The notes under the pieces were generated by a model. That model saw only the letters and a list, made by a program, of their open reading frames with translations, was not told where the DNA came from and searched no databases. From NCBI RefSeq assembly GCF_036670015.1, contig NZ_CP137636.1, positions 3,140,501 through 3,204,500 of the forward strand: 64,000 nt of DNA, given 5' to 3'. The position numbers and the translations under genes were made by a program. Position 1 is the stretch's first letter, and every line of letters begins with the position of its first letter. This document shows, in pieces, positions 21,711 through 31,016 of the stretch. The stretch is from Niallia sp. XMNu-256. Its GTDB lineage: Bacteria; Bacillota; Bacilli; Bacillales; Cytobacillaceae.

Positions 21711-21845
21711 GTGAATGAATTTGAACAAGATGTTCAATGCAAACGAAATGATGCAATTGACGCTGGGGTGGGGTTTATTGTTTCATTTGGGTTTTTCGCA
21801 ACCTTATTTATTATTGCGACAGTCGTACAAGTGATTGGTTCATAA
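21711..21845 (+). CDS. yqzM: Small membrane protein YqzM
   Basis: The 44-residue product starts with GTG and reads MNEFEQDVQCKRNDAIDAG, then a single hydrophobic helix (about residues 20-42) ending VVQVIGS. It is nearly the same as B. subtilis YqzM, a conserved small membrane protein of unknown function encoded beside comEC. AAGGGGGT lies seven bases before the GTG. It is convergent with comEC and has its own terminator. The family match and location make it a real gene despite its size. Confidence 0.93.
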   Translation: MNEFEQDVQCKRNDAIDAGVGFIVSFGFFATLFIIATVVQVIGS

Positions 21846-21856
21846 TTGTTTTGGAT

Positions 21857-21883
21857 AGAGGCTGATTTAGAGCCTCTTTTTTC
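21857..21883. terminator. Terminator between yqzM and comEC
   Basis: AGAGGCT (21857-21863) pairs with AGCCTCT (21871-21877) and is followed by six T on the plus strand. It ends yqzM and may also act on the convergent comEC transcript. Confidence 0.85.
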
Positions 21884-21904
21884 TCTCTTATTTTGTTATA
21901 TATC

Positions 21905-24235
21905 CTATGGACGATGAACCCAAAAGGTGCCTGTCTCTTTTTTAAATCGATAAGTTATAGCTCCAGAAATATCTGTTCTTACTATTTTTATATTTCGACT
22001 TTTTAATCTTTTAAGTACTTCCCCATTGGGATGATTAAAACGATTATCCTTCCCAACAGATATAATCGCTATTTTCGGCGACACCTTGTTTAACAATAGT
22101 TCTGTTGTCGATGTTTTACTGCCGTGATGTCCGATTTTCAACACATCGGTATTAATATCTTTATATTGTTCCATTAATTTTTTCTCTCCATCTTCTTCCA
22201 AATCACCTGTAAGTAACCAACGCAACCCACCCATTTCGCTATATAACACTATAGAAGTATTATTTATATTTTCAGTAGTCTCATGTTTAATTGGGGATAA
22301 CACTGTAAAAACATAATTCCCACTATTCCATTGATCCCCTTGTTGGACAAACCGCACAGGTATTCCTTTTTGATGAGCTTGCTGCACTAATTTTGTTTCT
22401 AATTCGTTTTTCTTCAAGGTTAGGGGAAGAACTAACTCTTTAACTTTTAGCTCATTTAGTACTGCCTGGGCTCCCCCTGCATGATCAAAATCACCATGCG
22501 TAATAATCACCTTGTCAATGACAGCCGCACCCTTACTTTTTAAAAATGGAACAACTGTGTCTCTTCCAACTTCATAGGGGCGCTGCCTTTGTTGCCATTG
22601 TTCTTGATTAAATAGCATCGCTCCGCCTGTATCAATTAGATATGTCCCTTTTCCATAAGGAAGGCGAATAAAAATACTATCTCCTTGACCGACGTCAAGA
22701 AATGTAATTTCTCCTTCACTGCTATAGGTGGTAATTAACATTTGACTTAGAACCAAACATATGGGTATCAATAAGAGACCCATTTTATAGTAAAATTGCT
22801 TACGAAATTTTTCCCATACAACGAAATAACTAAAGAAACCCACAACATACAGGAAGAGAGAAAAATGATTAGGCTTTCCTACTAACAATTGATTAAAAGG
22901 GAAACGGGAAATAAATTCGGTTACTTTATTTGTCCAATCAATAATTTCTGTTAAAACAAAGATAAATGGATCTACCCATCCTTTAAACAGCAAGTGTAGA
23001 AGAAAGCAGGCCAGCACAAGTGGCAGAATAACAACATTAAATAATGGAATATAAAGCAGATTAACAACTAATGAAATGATTGAAAACTCGTAAAAGAAAT
23101 GGAGAAGAATGGGGGCAGAAGAGATCATGGATATAAAGGAAGTAACGAAGAGAGCGGTTGTCGTAGTTTGATTTTCTCCCAAAAGATATGGAAGTGAAAC
23201 CAATAAGGCAAAGGTGACCAAAAACGATAACTGAAAACCAACATTATAAATAACATAAGGACTAGCAAATGAATAAACTAAAAAGGTAACACAGAGCCCA
23301 TCTAATGGGCTTATCTGATAGGAAGGGCCCCATCTCTTTGCAATTAATAAAATCATTGTCATGATGACAGACCGATTCACCGATGGCGAAGCCCCCGTAA
23401 GAACTCCATATACAGGTAATAAGGCTAACAAAAGAATAACAGTGTTTTCTCTCGTGATTCCTATCCGAAGAAGAAGCTGATAAAAAATAGCGACAACAAT
23501 TGCAATATGAAGACCTGAAATTGCTAACAAATGAACAATACCTAATTCACGATAATGATCCATCGTTTCTGGTGAAATAAAATCATCACTACCAAACAAT
23601 AGAGCAGCAGCAAGCGGAACCGCTTTTTCTGGAAAGTGGGTTTCTAAATAATGAAATCCTTTATATCGAATCATTTTAATTGAGGTCATGAGCGTTGGAG
23701 CTTCTTGGCATGCGTTAATTTGAAGGGTTTTCGGCTTTAGTATCCAATGAATTCGATTTTGAAGTAAATATTCGCGGTAATTAAAGGAGTTTGGATTTGA
23801 GGATTCTGAGGGCTTCTCTAATATTCCTTCCACTTGGCAAACTAGACCAGGGGAAAGGTTGCTTTTTAGAAGTTGTTTTTCTCTCTCAGATTGAATTTTA
23901 TATCTTATCATCAACCTTTCTGATCGTGTTTGATCGTTTGCAGCAACAGTTAGGACGTCACCGTCGATATTCTCTATTTCATTAAATGATAATATAAACC
24001 GCTCTTCCTTACCAGATAGATGAGTTTGATTTTCTTGAACCACGATCCCTGCCCTTATAAAAAAAATACTAAAAATCAAAAAGGATAGAAGAATATACTT
24101 TCCTTCCACTCTTTTTTGTTTTAGTAAAAAAATAAACGAACAACCTAAAAGTCCGAGGATCAGGAATAAGTTTTCCATTACAGCTAAGATCCCTAGCAAG
24201 GCAGCTAATGTCAAAAATACAACTTTTGTTCTCAT
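21905..24235 (-). CDS. comEC: DNA internalization channel ComEC/Rec2
   Basis: ComEC forms the inner-membrane channel that takes up single-stranded transforming DNA. The 776-residue protein has an N-terminal OB-like exterior domain, many membrane helices between about residues 235 and 500 including the competence-domain stretch LLAISGLHIAIVVAIFY, and a C-terminal metallo-beta-lactamase-like nuclease domain with ITHGDFDHAGG, DVGQGDSIFI and KIGHHGSKTSTTE. All key metal residues are present, so it looks functional. GAGGGGATAAAT precedes ATG. It is the last gene of comEA-comEB-comEC. Confidence 0.97.
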   Translation of the reverse strand: MRTKVVFLTLAALLGILAVMENLFLILGLLGCSFIFLLKQKRVEGKYILLSFLIFSIFFIRAGIVVQENQTHLSGKEERFILSFNEIENIDGDVLTVAANDQTRSERLMIRYKIQSEREKQLLKSNLSPGLVCQVEGILEKPSESSNPNSFNYREYLLQNRIHWILKPKTLQINACQEAPTLMTSIKMIRYKGFHYLETHFPEKAVPLAAALLFGSDDFISPETMDHYRELGIVHLLAISGLHIAIVVAIFYQLLLRIGITRENTVILLLALLPVYGVLTGASPSVNRSVIMTMILLIAKRWGPSYQISPLDGLCVTFLVYSFASPYVIYNVGFQLSFLVTFALLVSLPYLLGENQTTTTALFVTSFISMISSAPILLHFFYEFSIISLVVNLLYIPLFNVVILPLVLACFLLHLLFKGWVDPFIFVLTEIIDWTNKVTEFISRFPFNQLLVGKPNHFSLFLYVVGFFSYFVVWEKFRKQFYYKMGLLLIPICLVLSQMLITTYSSEGEITFLDVGQGDSIFIRLPYGKGTYLIDTGGAMLFNQEQWQQRQRPYEVGRDTVVPFLKSKGAAVIDKVIITHGDFDHAGGAQAVLNELKVKELVLPLTLKKNELETKLVQQAHQKGIPVRFVQQGDQWNSGNYVFTVLSPIKHETTENINNTSIVLYSEMGGLRWLLTGDLEEDGEKKLMEQYKDINTDVLKIGHHGSKTSTTELLLNKVSPKIAIISVGKDNRFNHPNGEVLKRLKSRNIKIVRTDISGAITYRFKKETGTFWVHRP

Positions 24236-24293
24236 ATTTATCCCCTCAAACTTTCAAGTTAAAAATTTAAGGCTGACTTAACGTCAACCTCTT

Positions 24294-24704
24294 CTATTTT
24301 GCTAGATGAACCACTTCAATGTCCTTTAAAAAATAGTCATTCCATTTATTCCGATAGGGCTCACGAAAAACAACTTTTGCGATCCCGGACTGAGCTAATG
24401 TTTTCGCACAATTTTCACAAGGCTCATGAGTAACAAAAGCAGTAGCCCCTTTTAATAAGCTTCGATCTGCATGTAGAACAGCGTTTAATTCTGCATGTAA
24501 TGTTCGAATACATCTTCCTTCATCATTAATTAAACATCCTACATCTTCACAATGATCATGACCATGGATGGAGCCATTATACCCTGTTGAAATAATATGC
24601 TTGTCCTTTACAATGACACAACCGACATGTAATCTTGGACATGTCGAACGGGTTCCAACCTCATTAGCTATATCTAGAAAATAATGATCCCAACTTTTTC
24701 TCAT
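24294..24704 (-). CDS. comEB: ComEB, deoxycytidylate deaminase family, short form
   Basis: ComEB is a dCMP-deaminase-like protein of the late competence operon; it localises competence proteins in B. subtilis but is not essential for uptake. The 136-residue protein has the zinc motifs HAE (H70-E72) and PCENC (C96, C99) and a dCMP-deaminase insert with CEDVGC. It ends about 50 residues earlier than the 189-residue B. subtilis protein, lacking the C-terminal helical tail. The ATG at 24704 has AAAGGA upstream. The deaminase core is complete, so enzymatic function is plausible. Confidence 0.9.
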   Translation of the reverse strand: MRKSWDHYFLDIANEVGTRSTCPRLHVGCVIVKDKHIISTGYNGSIHGHDHCEDVGCLINDEGRCIRTLHAELNAVLHADRSLLKGATAFVTHEPCENCAKTLAQSGIAKVVFREPYRNKWNDYFLKDIEVVHLAK

Positions 24705-24789
24705 CTTTAATATTCCTTTCAATTTTCTATAAAATAAATGTTATATTCTTAGCTTATTAAAAAATCATTCAATGTCAATATTCAATTCA

Positions 24790-25407
24790 TCAAATCGAGA
24801 TCTCATCTTTCAATTTTTCAAATGTTTTTTCACCAATCCCGCTAATCTTCTTAAGATCCTCAATGGCTTTAAATGGTCCATTTTGCTCCCGAAATTCGAT
24901 GATCGCATCCGCTTTAGACGGTCCAATTCCAGTGAGTGTCTGTAATTCACTTTGAGACGCTTTATTAATATTAATTTTCCCATCACCTTTTTCTACTCCT
25001 ATTCCTCTCCCATTGGTTACATCAATTATTTCTTCTCCCACAACAGGAAAGTATAAAACCATTTCATCCTCTAATTTCATCGCTAAATTAATGCTATTTT
25101 GATCAGCATGTTCAAGTAGTCCACCAGCCCTTTCAATTACATCCTTCACTCGATCGCCTGGTTGGCACTCATAAACTCCTGGGGAATGGACGGCCCCTTT
25201 AACATCAACTACAATTTTTTCCTCTACAGCTAATGGACTTTGATCGGTTTCATTTTCCTCTAAAGATTCTTGTTCCATCCAATCATTATTCAACATTGAA
25301 CTTGTTTTATTGTGATCGACTCCCACTATGTAATAGACAACAATCGCACCAATTACCAGGAAACCAATAAACATGACTAACTTGTTTTGTTGGACAATCT
25401 TTTTCAT
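24790..25407 (-). CDS. comEA: Competence DNA receptor ComEA
   Basis: ComEA is the membrane-anchored receptor that binds double-stranded DNA during transformation. The 205-residue protein has an N-terminal anchor (about residues 9-27), an acidic linker, a SLBB-like domain with VVDVKGAVHSPGVYECQPGD, and a C-terminal double helix-hairpin-helix DNA-binding domain with LTGIGPSKADAI and ISGIGEKTFEKL. Length equals that of B. subtilis. The ATG at 25407 follows AAAGGG; earlier in-frame starts would add 18 residues without a ribosome site. It is first in the comE operon and divergent from comER. Confidence 0.97.
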   Translation of the reverse strand: MKKIVQQNKLVMFIGFLVIGAIVVYYIVGVDHNKTSSMLNNDWMEQESLEENETDQSPLAVEEKIVVDVKGAVHSPGVYECQPGDRVKDVIERAGGLLEHADQNSINLAMKLEDEMVLYFPVVGEEIIDVTNGRGIGVEKGDGKININKASQSELQTLTGIGPSKADAIIEFREQNGPFKAIEDLKKISGIGEKTFEKLKDEISI

Positions 25408-25521
25408 AAATAATCTACCCTTTCTGTAGTATGACATCTTTAGGTTTTGTGTTTTTGGCATAATACCCCTTCATGATTCATAGCATGTAGGAGAGTCGGT
25501 CTGTAAGAGGAGGAATGGATA

Positions 25522-26343
25522 ATGGAAATTGGGATTATTGGTACAGGAAACATGGGGAGGATATTAATAGAAGCACTGCTGGATGGAAAGGCCGTTTCCT
25601 CTTCCTCCATGATCATAACAAATAGAACTCTAATTAAAGCAATTGCCATTCAAGAAAATTACCCAGATCTATGCATTACTCAGCATATAGAGGAGATTGG
25701 AAAACGAGCAGATTTAATCTTTATTTGTGTAAAACCCCATGACGTGTATGATGTCACAAGAAGGCTTAAACCGTTTCTCACAAAAGATAAATGTGTGATT
25801 TCGATCACAAGTCCAATTAGCGTTAATCAACTGGAGTCGGTTCTCCCGTGCTCTGTTGCCAGAGTTATACCGAGTATTACAAACCGGGCTCTTACTGGGG
25901 TTAGTTTATTAACATATGGAAAGAACTGTGAGGAACAATGGAAAAGCAGGATAAAAGAGGTAATGGGGCATATTTCCAGACCACTCGAAATCAAAGATGA
26001 GATTACCAGAGTTGCATCTGATATTGTTAGCTGCGGGCCTGCCTTTTATAGCTATTTAACACAACGATTTATCCAAGCGGCTGTTCATGAGACACAAATT
26101 GATCAAGAGACAGCGACAATATTGGCAAGTGAAATGTTAATCGGCCTTGGGGAGTTACTTCGAAATGGGTTTTATACATTACCAACTTTACAGGAAAAGG
26201 TTTGCGTGAAGGGCGGTATAACAGGCGAAGGAATTAAAGTATTAGAAAATGAAATAGGAGATATGTTTGAACAATTATTTCAGGCTACACACTTAAAGTT
26301 CGAAGACGACTTGGCTATTGTAAGAGGACAATACATTAAGTAA
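25522..26343 (+). CDS. comER: ComER, pyrroline-5-carboxylate reductase-like protein
   Basis: The 273-residue protein starts with the Rossmann motif GIIGTGNMG and keeps the P5C-reductase fold, including CVKPHDVYDVTRRL and the C-terminal helical dimerisation region with VCVKGGITGEGIKVLE. ComER is encoded divergently to comEA; it is dispensable for competence in B. subtilis and has been linked to sporulation and biofilm signalling in the B. cereus group. Whether it makes proline is unclear. AGGAGG lies eight bases before the ATG. It has no neighbour on its strand. Confidence 0.94.
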   Translation: MEIGIIGTGNMGRILIEALLDGKAVSSSSMIITNRTLIKAIAIQENYPDLCITQHIEEIGKRADLIFICVKPHDVYDVTRRLKPFLTKDKCVISITSPISVNQLESVLPCSVARVIPSITNRALTGVSLLTYGKNCEEQWKSRIKEVMGHISRPLEIKDEITRVASDIVSCGPAFYSYLTQRFIQAAVHETQIDQETATILASEMLIGLGELLRNGFYTLPTLQEKVCVKGGITGEGIKVLENEIGDMFEQLFQATHLKFEDDLAIVRGQYIK

Positions 26344-26401
26344 ATAGTTCTAGTTCTATTCGTTAAACCCTCTTTTTTTAAAAAAAATACAAAAAAATAT
26401 T

Positions 26402-26435
26402 TCCCCCTGTAAGCGCAGTTCCTTTTACAGGGGGG
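26402..26435 (-). terminator. Terminator of the yqeG-yqeM operon
   Basis: CCCCCTGTAA (26403-26412) pairs with TTACAGGGGG (26425-26434), and the minus strand continues into a long T-rich tract. It also lies about 60 bases after the comER stop and could act on that gene in the other direction. Confidence 0.85.
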
Positions 26436-26444
26436 CTTTATCGA

Positions 26445-27194
26445 TTACGAAACTTTTCGTGCGGTAAATAAAATTCTTTCAGATTCGCTTTCAGGCTTAG
26501 TGTTATTAAAATCTGCTGTAATTGCAAGAACTTCAAAACCAGTGTTCTCTAACCATTGGGTATAACGCTCAACAGGAAATGTTCGTTGAAAATGAAGTTC
26601 GTCATAACGTTCGTATTGATTGGTAGAGTTGTCTCGTTGAAAGAAAGTTAACTCATGTTCAACACTATCGGAATGTTCCCCTGCAAAACATTGCCAGATA
26701 TAGCTAATCTCTTCCCCATTATAAGCATAGGTTTGATTGATAAACAATTCGTTCATCTTATAAAGAGAGTGAACATCAAATAGGAATAATCCCCCTGGAA
26801 TTAAATGTTGATGAACTCTTTCAAACGTCCGGATCACTTCTTCTTCACTTTGTAAGTAATTAAGCGAATCACAGAAAGTACCGATCAAATCAAATTCACC
26901 TATGGCTTCTATTTCTGACATATCCTGTTGAATTAAAAACAATGAAGATCCCGTTTTCTCGGCCTTTTCCCCTGCTACGGTTAACATTTCTGCGGAAAGA
27001 TCCACACCTGTAACTGAAAAGCCAGCGCGAGCTAAACGAAGCGAAACCTCACCAGTACCGCATGCCAAATCAAGAAACCTATTTCCAGTTACACGGTATA
27101 ACTCTTTTTGGTTTTTTACAAATTCAACCCACTTCTCATACGGAACATCTTGCATTAATTCATCATAAATCTGCGCGAAATTACCATACGTCAT
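26445..27194 (-). CDS. yqeM: SAM-dependent methyltransferase YqeM
   Basis: The 249-residue class I methyltransferase has the SAM motif FLDLACGTGEVSLRLA near residue 42, the acidic residue in GVDLSAEML, and IGTFCDSLNYL as motif IV. The substrate is not known. It begins with ATG overlapping the rsfS stop by four bases, which implies translational coupling. It is the last gene of the operon with ribosome-assembly genes, as in B. subtilis, so an RNA or ribosomal substrate is a reasonable guess but is not shown. Confidence 0.92.
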   Translation of the reverse strand: MTYGNFAQIYDELMQDVPYEKWVEFVKNQKELYRVTGNRFLDLACGTGEVSLRLARAGFSVTGVDLSAEMLTVAGEKAEKTGSSLFLIQQDMSEIEAIGEFDLIGTFCDSLNYLQSEEEVIRTFERVHQHLIPGGLFLFDVHSLYKMNELFINQTYAYNGEEISYIWQCFAGEHSDSVEHELTFFQRDNSTNQYERYDELHFQRTFPVERYTQWLENTGFEVLAITADFNNTKPESESERILFTARKVS

Positions 27195-27547
27195 TCGTTT
27201 AACACACTTTGAATGTCTTCAAATGGGGCATCTCCCCATAAACGTTCTAAATTGTAGTAGCCTCTTTCATCCTTATGGAATATATGAACCACGATATCCC
27301 CAAGGTCCACAAGCACCCATTTTGCCTCATCAAATCCTTCAATTCGTTTTACCGTAACAGTTAATTCATCTGCTTTTTCTTTTATTTCACGAGAAATAGC
27401 TTGAACTTGTTTGTCAGAGTTTCCGTGACAAATTACAAAATAGTCCGCTACTAATGAGATCCCTTTCATATTTAAAACTACGATATCTTCTGCTCTTTTA
27501 TCATCCGCAGCTTTCACGGTCACTTCTAATACATTACGTATATCCAT
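27191..27547 (-). CDS. rsfS: Ribosomal silencing factor RsfS
   Basis: RsfS (YqeL, Iojap family) binds L14 on the 50S subunit and blocks subunit joining when nutrients are low. The 118-residue protein carries the family core MKGISLVADYFVICHGNSDKQVQAIS and the C-terminal DLGDIVVHIFHKDERGYYNLERLWGDAP. Length is normal. Its ATG overlaps the yqeK stop (TAATG) and its stop overlaps yqeM, so it is embedded in the tightly coupled operon. Confidence 0.97.
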   Translation of the reverse strand: MDIRNVLEVTVKAADDKRAEDIVVLNMKGISLVADYFVICHGNSDKQVQAISREIKEKADELTVTVKRIEGFDEAKWVLVDLGDIVVHIFHKDERGYYNLERLWGDAPFEDIQSVLNE

Positions 27548-28113
27548 TAATCTGCCTCCTTTTTAACTAGTGCGTTATAAGTATGAAATGTAAGAGGAAA
27601 AATTTGTTGATTCTTCTTCATTAAGAATCCAATTGAGTTTTTGATGGATTGGATCAATGCCGCATCCAAATTGGTGTTTGCCATTTCACGAACTTCCTCA
27701 ACCCCCGGAAAATGCCTTCCAGGTTCTATATAATCAGCTAAATAGATGATTTTTTCTAAAAGAGTCATGTTAGGCCTGCCTGAAGTATGATAGCGTATGG
27801 CATTTAATACATCACTATCCATAATTCCTACTTCTCTTTCCACCAAAAATGCACCAACGGGAGCATGCCATAATTCAGTATTATAATGAAGTAAATCAAG
27901 GTCCATGCCCTGCTCTAAAATAATTTTTCTCATTTCCTCTTTATTACGAAATTTTGCGTAATCATGAAAAATTGCTGCTAACTCTGTCTTTTTTTCATCT
28001 GCTCCATACCTCTTTGCTAATGTAACAGCTGTTTCCATTACTCCAAGGGTATGTGTGTAACGATGCTCAGTTATTTGATTCTTTACAATAGATAATGCTT
28101 CATCACGTTTCAT
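27547..28113 (-). CDS. yqeK: HD-domain diadenosine tetraphosphate hydrolase YqeK
   Basis: YqeK-type proteins hydrolyse diadenosine tetraphosphate symmetrically to ADP. The 188-residue protein has the HD metal motif as [19 protein letters not shown] and a downstream [12 protein letters not shown], all typical of the family. It overlaps the nadD stop by 11 bases and rsfS at its other end. Because Ap4A derives from tRNA synthetases and adenylating enzymes, pairing with NadD is conserved in Bacillus, but the reason is not settled. Confidence 0.95.
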   Translation of the reverse strand: MKRDEALSIVKNQITEHRYTHTLGVMETAVTLAKRYGADEKKTELAAIFHDYAKFRNKEEMRKIILEQGMDLDLLHYNTELWHAPVGAFLVEREVGIMDSDVLNAIRYHTSGRPNMTLLEKIIYLADYIEPGRHFPGVEEVREMANTNLDAALIQSIKNSIGFLMKKNQQIFPLTFHTYNALVKKEAD

Positions 28114-28669
28114 ATAACCGCTTCTCCTCTATATACCCCAACACTGAATCAGGAACAAAGTAACGAATGGTTTTTCCTTCCCTTACTCTATTTCTAATCA
28201 TTAAAGAAGAAATTTCAATGTTAGGAACATCCACGAAAAGGATTGGATAATTTGTTTCACTTTGATAGTGTGGACGATTTACCCCGACAAAGGTAACCAG
28301 CTCGACCAATTCATCAATTTTATACCAGTTTGGTAAATACTCAATCATATCCGCACCAATGATAAAATAAAACTGATGTTCATATTTTTCTTTAAGTAAC
28401 TTGATGGTATCATACGTATAGGATTTTCCAGGTCTCTCCAACTCAATAGCTTGGGCTTCAAAGTGAGGGTGATCCGAAATCGCCTTATGCACCATTTCTA
28501 GCCGATGAGTCCCGGTTACCCCGCTATTATTTTCTTTATGTGGGGGCTCCTGATTAGGCATAAACCAAATTTTATCCAGACCTAATGCATGTTGTACTTC
28601 ATTCGCAATCACAAGATGCCCTATATGTGGAGGGTTAAAGGTTCCCCCTAGAATGCCAATCTTTTTCAG
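28103..28669 (-). CDS. nadD: Nicotinate-nucleotide adenylyltransferase, apparent CTG start
   Basis: NadD joins nicotinate mononucleotide with ATP to form deamido-NAD. The 188-residue protein has the nucleotidyltransferase motif [11 protein letters not shown] (HxGH at residues 15-18), MPNQEPPHK, and [10 protein letters not shown] near the C-terminus. The essential N-terminal strand and HxGH motif lie upstream of any ATG, GTG or TTG in this frame, so translation must begin further up. CTG at 28669 gives [10 protein letters not shown] exactly where other NadD proteins start, with AGGTG eight bases before it. A GTG at 28612 would delete the catalytic histidines. It overlaps yqeK downstream. Confidence 0.93.
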   Translation of the reverse strand: MKKIGILGGTFNPPHIGHLVIANEVQHALGLDKIWFMPNQEPPHKENNSGVTGTHRLEMVHKAISDHPHFEAQAIELERPGKSYTYDTIKLLKEKYEHQFYFIIGADMIEYLPNWYKIDELVELVTFVGVNRPHYQSETNYPILFVDVPNIEISSLMIRNRVREGKTIRYFVPDSVLGYIEEKRLYET

Positions 28670-28726
28670 CGGAATTGCACCTACTTTTTAAAATTATGTT
28701 TTCTCAAATAATTGACTTATGGATGA

Positions 28727-29017
28727 TTATGGTAAAATCAATTGTTTATTTTCTTTGGATTCTTTATATAAAACAATTATATTTCCAATGATTTGAACAA
28801 GCTCAGCTTTAGTACCACCTGCTAGAGCTTTTGCTACATCATCTTTTTCGTCCTCACAATTTTGTAAGATACTAACTTTCAGCAGCTCGCGGGCTTCTAA
28901 TGCTTCGCTTACTTGCTTAATCATATTTTCATTCACTCCACCTTTACCAACTTGAAAGATTGGGTTAAGATGATGAGCTTTTGAACGTAAAAACCGTTTT
29001 TGTTTTCCTGTTAACAT
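28727..29017 (-). CDS. yhbY: Ribosome assembly RNA-binding protein YhbY
   Basis: This 96-residue CRM-domain protein (YqeI in B. subtilis) binds RNA and associates with ribosomal precursors. It begins MLTGKQKRFLRSKAHHLNPIFQVGKGGVNENMIKQV, and the GxxG-type loop GKGGVN is the RNA-binding signature of the CRM fold. The ATG overlaps the aroE stop by seven bases. It sits with yqeH and rsfS, supporting a role in subunit assembly. Length is standard. Confidence 0.96.
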   Translation of the reverse strand: MLTGKQKRFLRSKAHHLNPIFQVGKGGVNENMIKQVSEALEARELLKVSILQNCEDEKDDVAKALAGGTKAELVQIIGNIIVLYKESKENKQLILP

Positions 29018-29850
29018 GACTTTCCTCCCAATTGCTTAAGACAAACTGATTGCATTCGATCCATGTCAGGAAAAATCCCTGTCCACTTTTCAAATTGAAG
29101 TGCTCCTTGATAAGTAAACATTGGTATTCCATTTTGGATACGAGCGCCTTTTTGTTTTGCTTCACGCAATATTTTAGTTTCTAATGGACTGTAAATTATA
29201 TCACTAACTAAAGAAGTTGATTTTAATTTCTCTACAGAAAGCGGTGATGCTTCAATATCTGGATGCATGCCAATTGAAGTGGTTTGCACGATTACATCAT
29301 ATTTAGCTAATTGTTCCTCCGCTTCTTTAAAACTGAGTACTTCAGAATTTTTTGGAAATGGACAGTTATTAACTAAATATTCTGCCTTTTCGACTGTCCT
29401 ATTAGCAATATCAACTTTTTTCACACCTGCTTGTGCCAATGTATAATAGATGGCTCTTGCTGCACCACCTGCACCGATTAATAGCATATTCTTATCCATG
29501 AATGAAGGAACTTCCTTTTTAAGCCCTTCTAAATAACCACTTCCATCCGTATTATACCCAATTAAACGGCCATGATCATTCACGACAGTATTAACGGCAC
29601 CTATTGCTTCTGCCAAAGGATCAATTTCATCTAATAATGGCATAATCATTTGTTTATGCGGAACCGTGACACTTAATCCAGCTAAATTAATCGCTCTAAA
29701 ACCTTTTACTGCATCTTGCAAGTTTTCAGGTTTAACATGAAAAGCAACATATGTAGCGTCAACTGAATACAATTGAAATAAATCATTATGCATAATCGGT
29801 GACATTGAATGTGCAACCGGATCCCCGATTACCCCATATAACTTTTTCAC
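29011..29850 (-). CDS. aroE: Shikimate dehydrogenase
   Basis: AroE reduces 3-dehydroshikimate to shikimate with NADPH. The 279-residue protein has the substrate-binding SMSPIMHND and the catalytic lysine in VTVPHK, the nucleotide-binding GAGGAARAI, and the C-terminal MFTYQGALQFEKWTG. It starts with GTG behind GGGGAG. It lies between yqeH and yhbY, where it sits in B. subtilis too, although it has no obvious link to ribosome assembly. Confidence 0.97.
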   Translation of the reverse strand: MKKLYGVIGDPVAHSMSPIMHNDLFQLYSVDATYVAFHVKPENLQDAVKGFRAINLAGLSVTVPHKQMIMPLLDEIDPLAEAIGAVNTVVNDHGRLIGYNTDGSGYLEGLKKEVPSFMDKNMLLIGAGGAARAIYYTLAQAGVKKVDIANRTVEKAEYLVNNCPFPKNSEVLSFKEAEEQLAKYDVIVQTTSIGMHPDIEASPLSVEKLKSTSLVSDIIYSPLETKILREAKQKGARIQNGIPMFTYQGALQFEKWTGIFPDMDRMQSVCLKQLGGKSC

Positions 29851-29907
29851 TAGCTTCTCCCCTTCCTTTGGAAGTTAACAAATAAGTATCTCGTCTTTTA
29901 TTTATCT

Positions 29908-31011
29908 CTAGATTAACGACTTTCTCAACAAAACATGAACACCTTTTGGAACATAGGCTGCAATAACCGCACCTGGTTCATTGACTGTGATCCAACCTAG
30001 TCCTGAAAAGACAATATCGGTTTTTGCTTCTTTAATTGTAAAGGTTTGTCTCACCAACTCTGGGAAAGATTCTACGTCTTCCTTTCTTGGTGGTGTTAAC
30101 AATTCCCCTACATGATTCCGGTATAATTCATCTGCTTTATCTAATTTTGTCCGATGAATCGTTAGTTCATTTGAAAAATAACAAGAAAATGAACGCCTTC
30201 CACCTTTTATGTAATCGAATCTTGCTAATCCTCCAAAATACAAGGTCTGCTCTTCATTTAGTTGATAGACTTTTTGTTTGATTTCTTTTTTTGGTGTAAT
30301 TACCTTTAGATCTCGTTTGTCCACAAAATGGGCCATTTGATGATGATTGATGATTCCAGGCGTATCCACTAATGCCTTCCCATCTGACAATGGAATTTCA
30401 ATCGTATCTAAGGTTGTTCCAGGAAAATGAGAAGTTGTAATTACGTCCCCTTCCCCTGTTACTTCTTTTAGGATTCGATTAACAAATGTTGATTTTCCCA
30501 CATTTGTACAACCAACAATAAAGACATCTTTTCCATTTCGATATTTCTCGATCGCCTCTGTTACTTCTTTCATAAAATACCCTTTTGCTGCACTTACTAA
30601 AAATACATCAATTGGCTTTAAACCAAGCTGTTTGGCCTCATGCTTCATCCAATTAATGACCTTATTCGGTTTTACCGACTTTGGTAAAAGGTCAACTTTA
30701 TTTCCAATTAAAATTACATTATTTTTACCAACAAAACGGTGTAACCCAGGTAGCCAGCTGCCATTAAAATCAAAGATATCGACAACCTTAACAATTAACG
30801 CATCGTTTTTACCAATTCCATTTAGAATTCGTAAAAAATCATCGTCCGTTAAACTAACATCTTGGACTTCATTATAATGCTTCAGCCGAAAGCAGCGCTG
30901 ACAAATAATTTCCTCTTTTTCTAATGCTGACATAGGTGCATAACCAATGTCACTTGCGTTTTCTGTTTGAATTTGGACTCCACATCCAAAACAAGAATAC
31001 TGTTCACTCAA
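29908..31011 (-). CDS. yqeH: Ribosome biogenesis GTPase YqeH
   Basis: YqeH is an essential, circularly permuted GTPase needed for 30S assembly and 16S rRNA maturation. The 367-residue protein has an N-terminal zinc finger (CFGC at C7 and C10; CQRC about 30 residues later), then the permuted order G4 NKVD, G1 GCTNVGKST, G2/G3 region with DTPG, and a C-terminal RNA-binding domain. TTG at 31011 is preferred because GGGAGG lies nine bases upstream; an ATG at 31029 overlaps that ribosome site. It starts six bases after the yqeG stop. Confidence 0.97.
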   Translation of the reverse strand: MSEQYSCFGCGVQIQTENASDIGYAPMSALEKEEIICQRCFRLKHYNEVQDVSLTDDDFLRILNGIGKNDALIVKVVDIFDFNGSWLPGLHRFVGKNNVILIGNKVDLLPKSVKPNKVINWMKHEAKQLGLKPIDVFLVSAAKGYFMKEVTEAIEKYRNGKDVFIVGCTNVGKSTFVNRILKEVTGEGDVITTSHFPGTTLDTIEIPLSDGKALVDTPGIINHHQMAHFVDKRDLKVITPKKEIKQKVYQLNEEQTLYFGGLARFDYIKGGRRSFSCYFSNELTIHRTKLDKADELYRNHVGELLTPPRKEDVESFPELVRQTFTIKEAKTDIVFSGLGWITVNEPGAVIAAYVPKGVHVLLRKSLI

Positions 31012-31016
31012 ATGAA

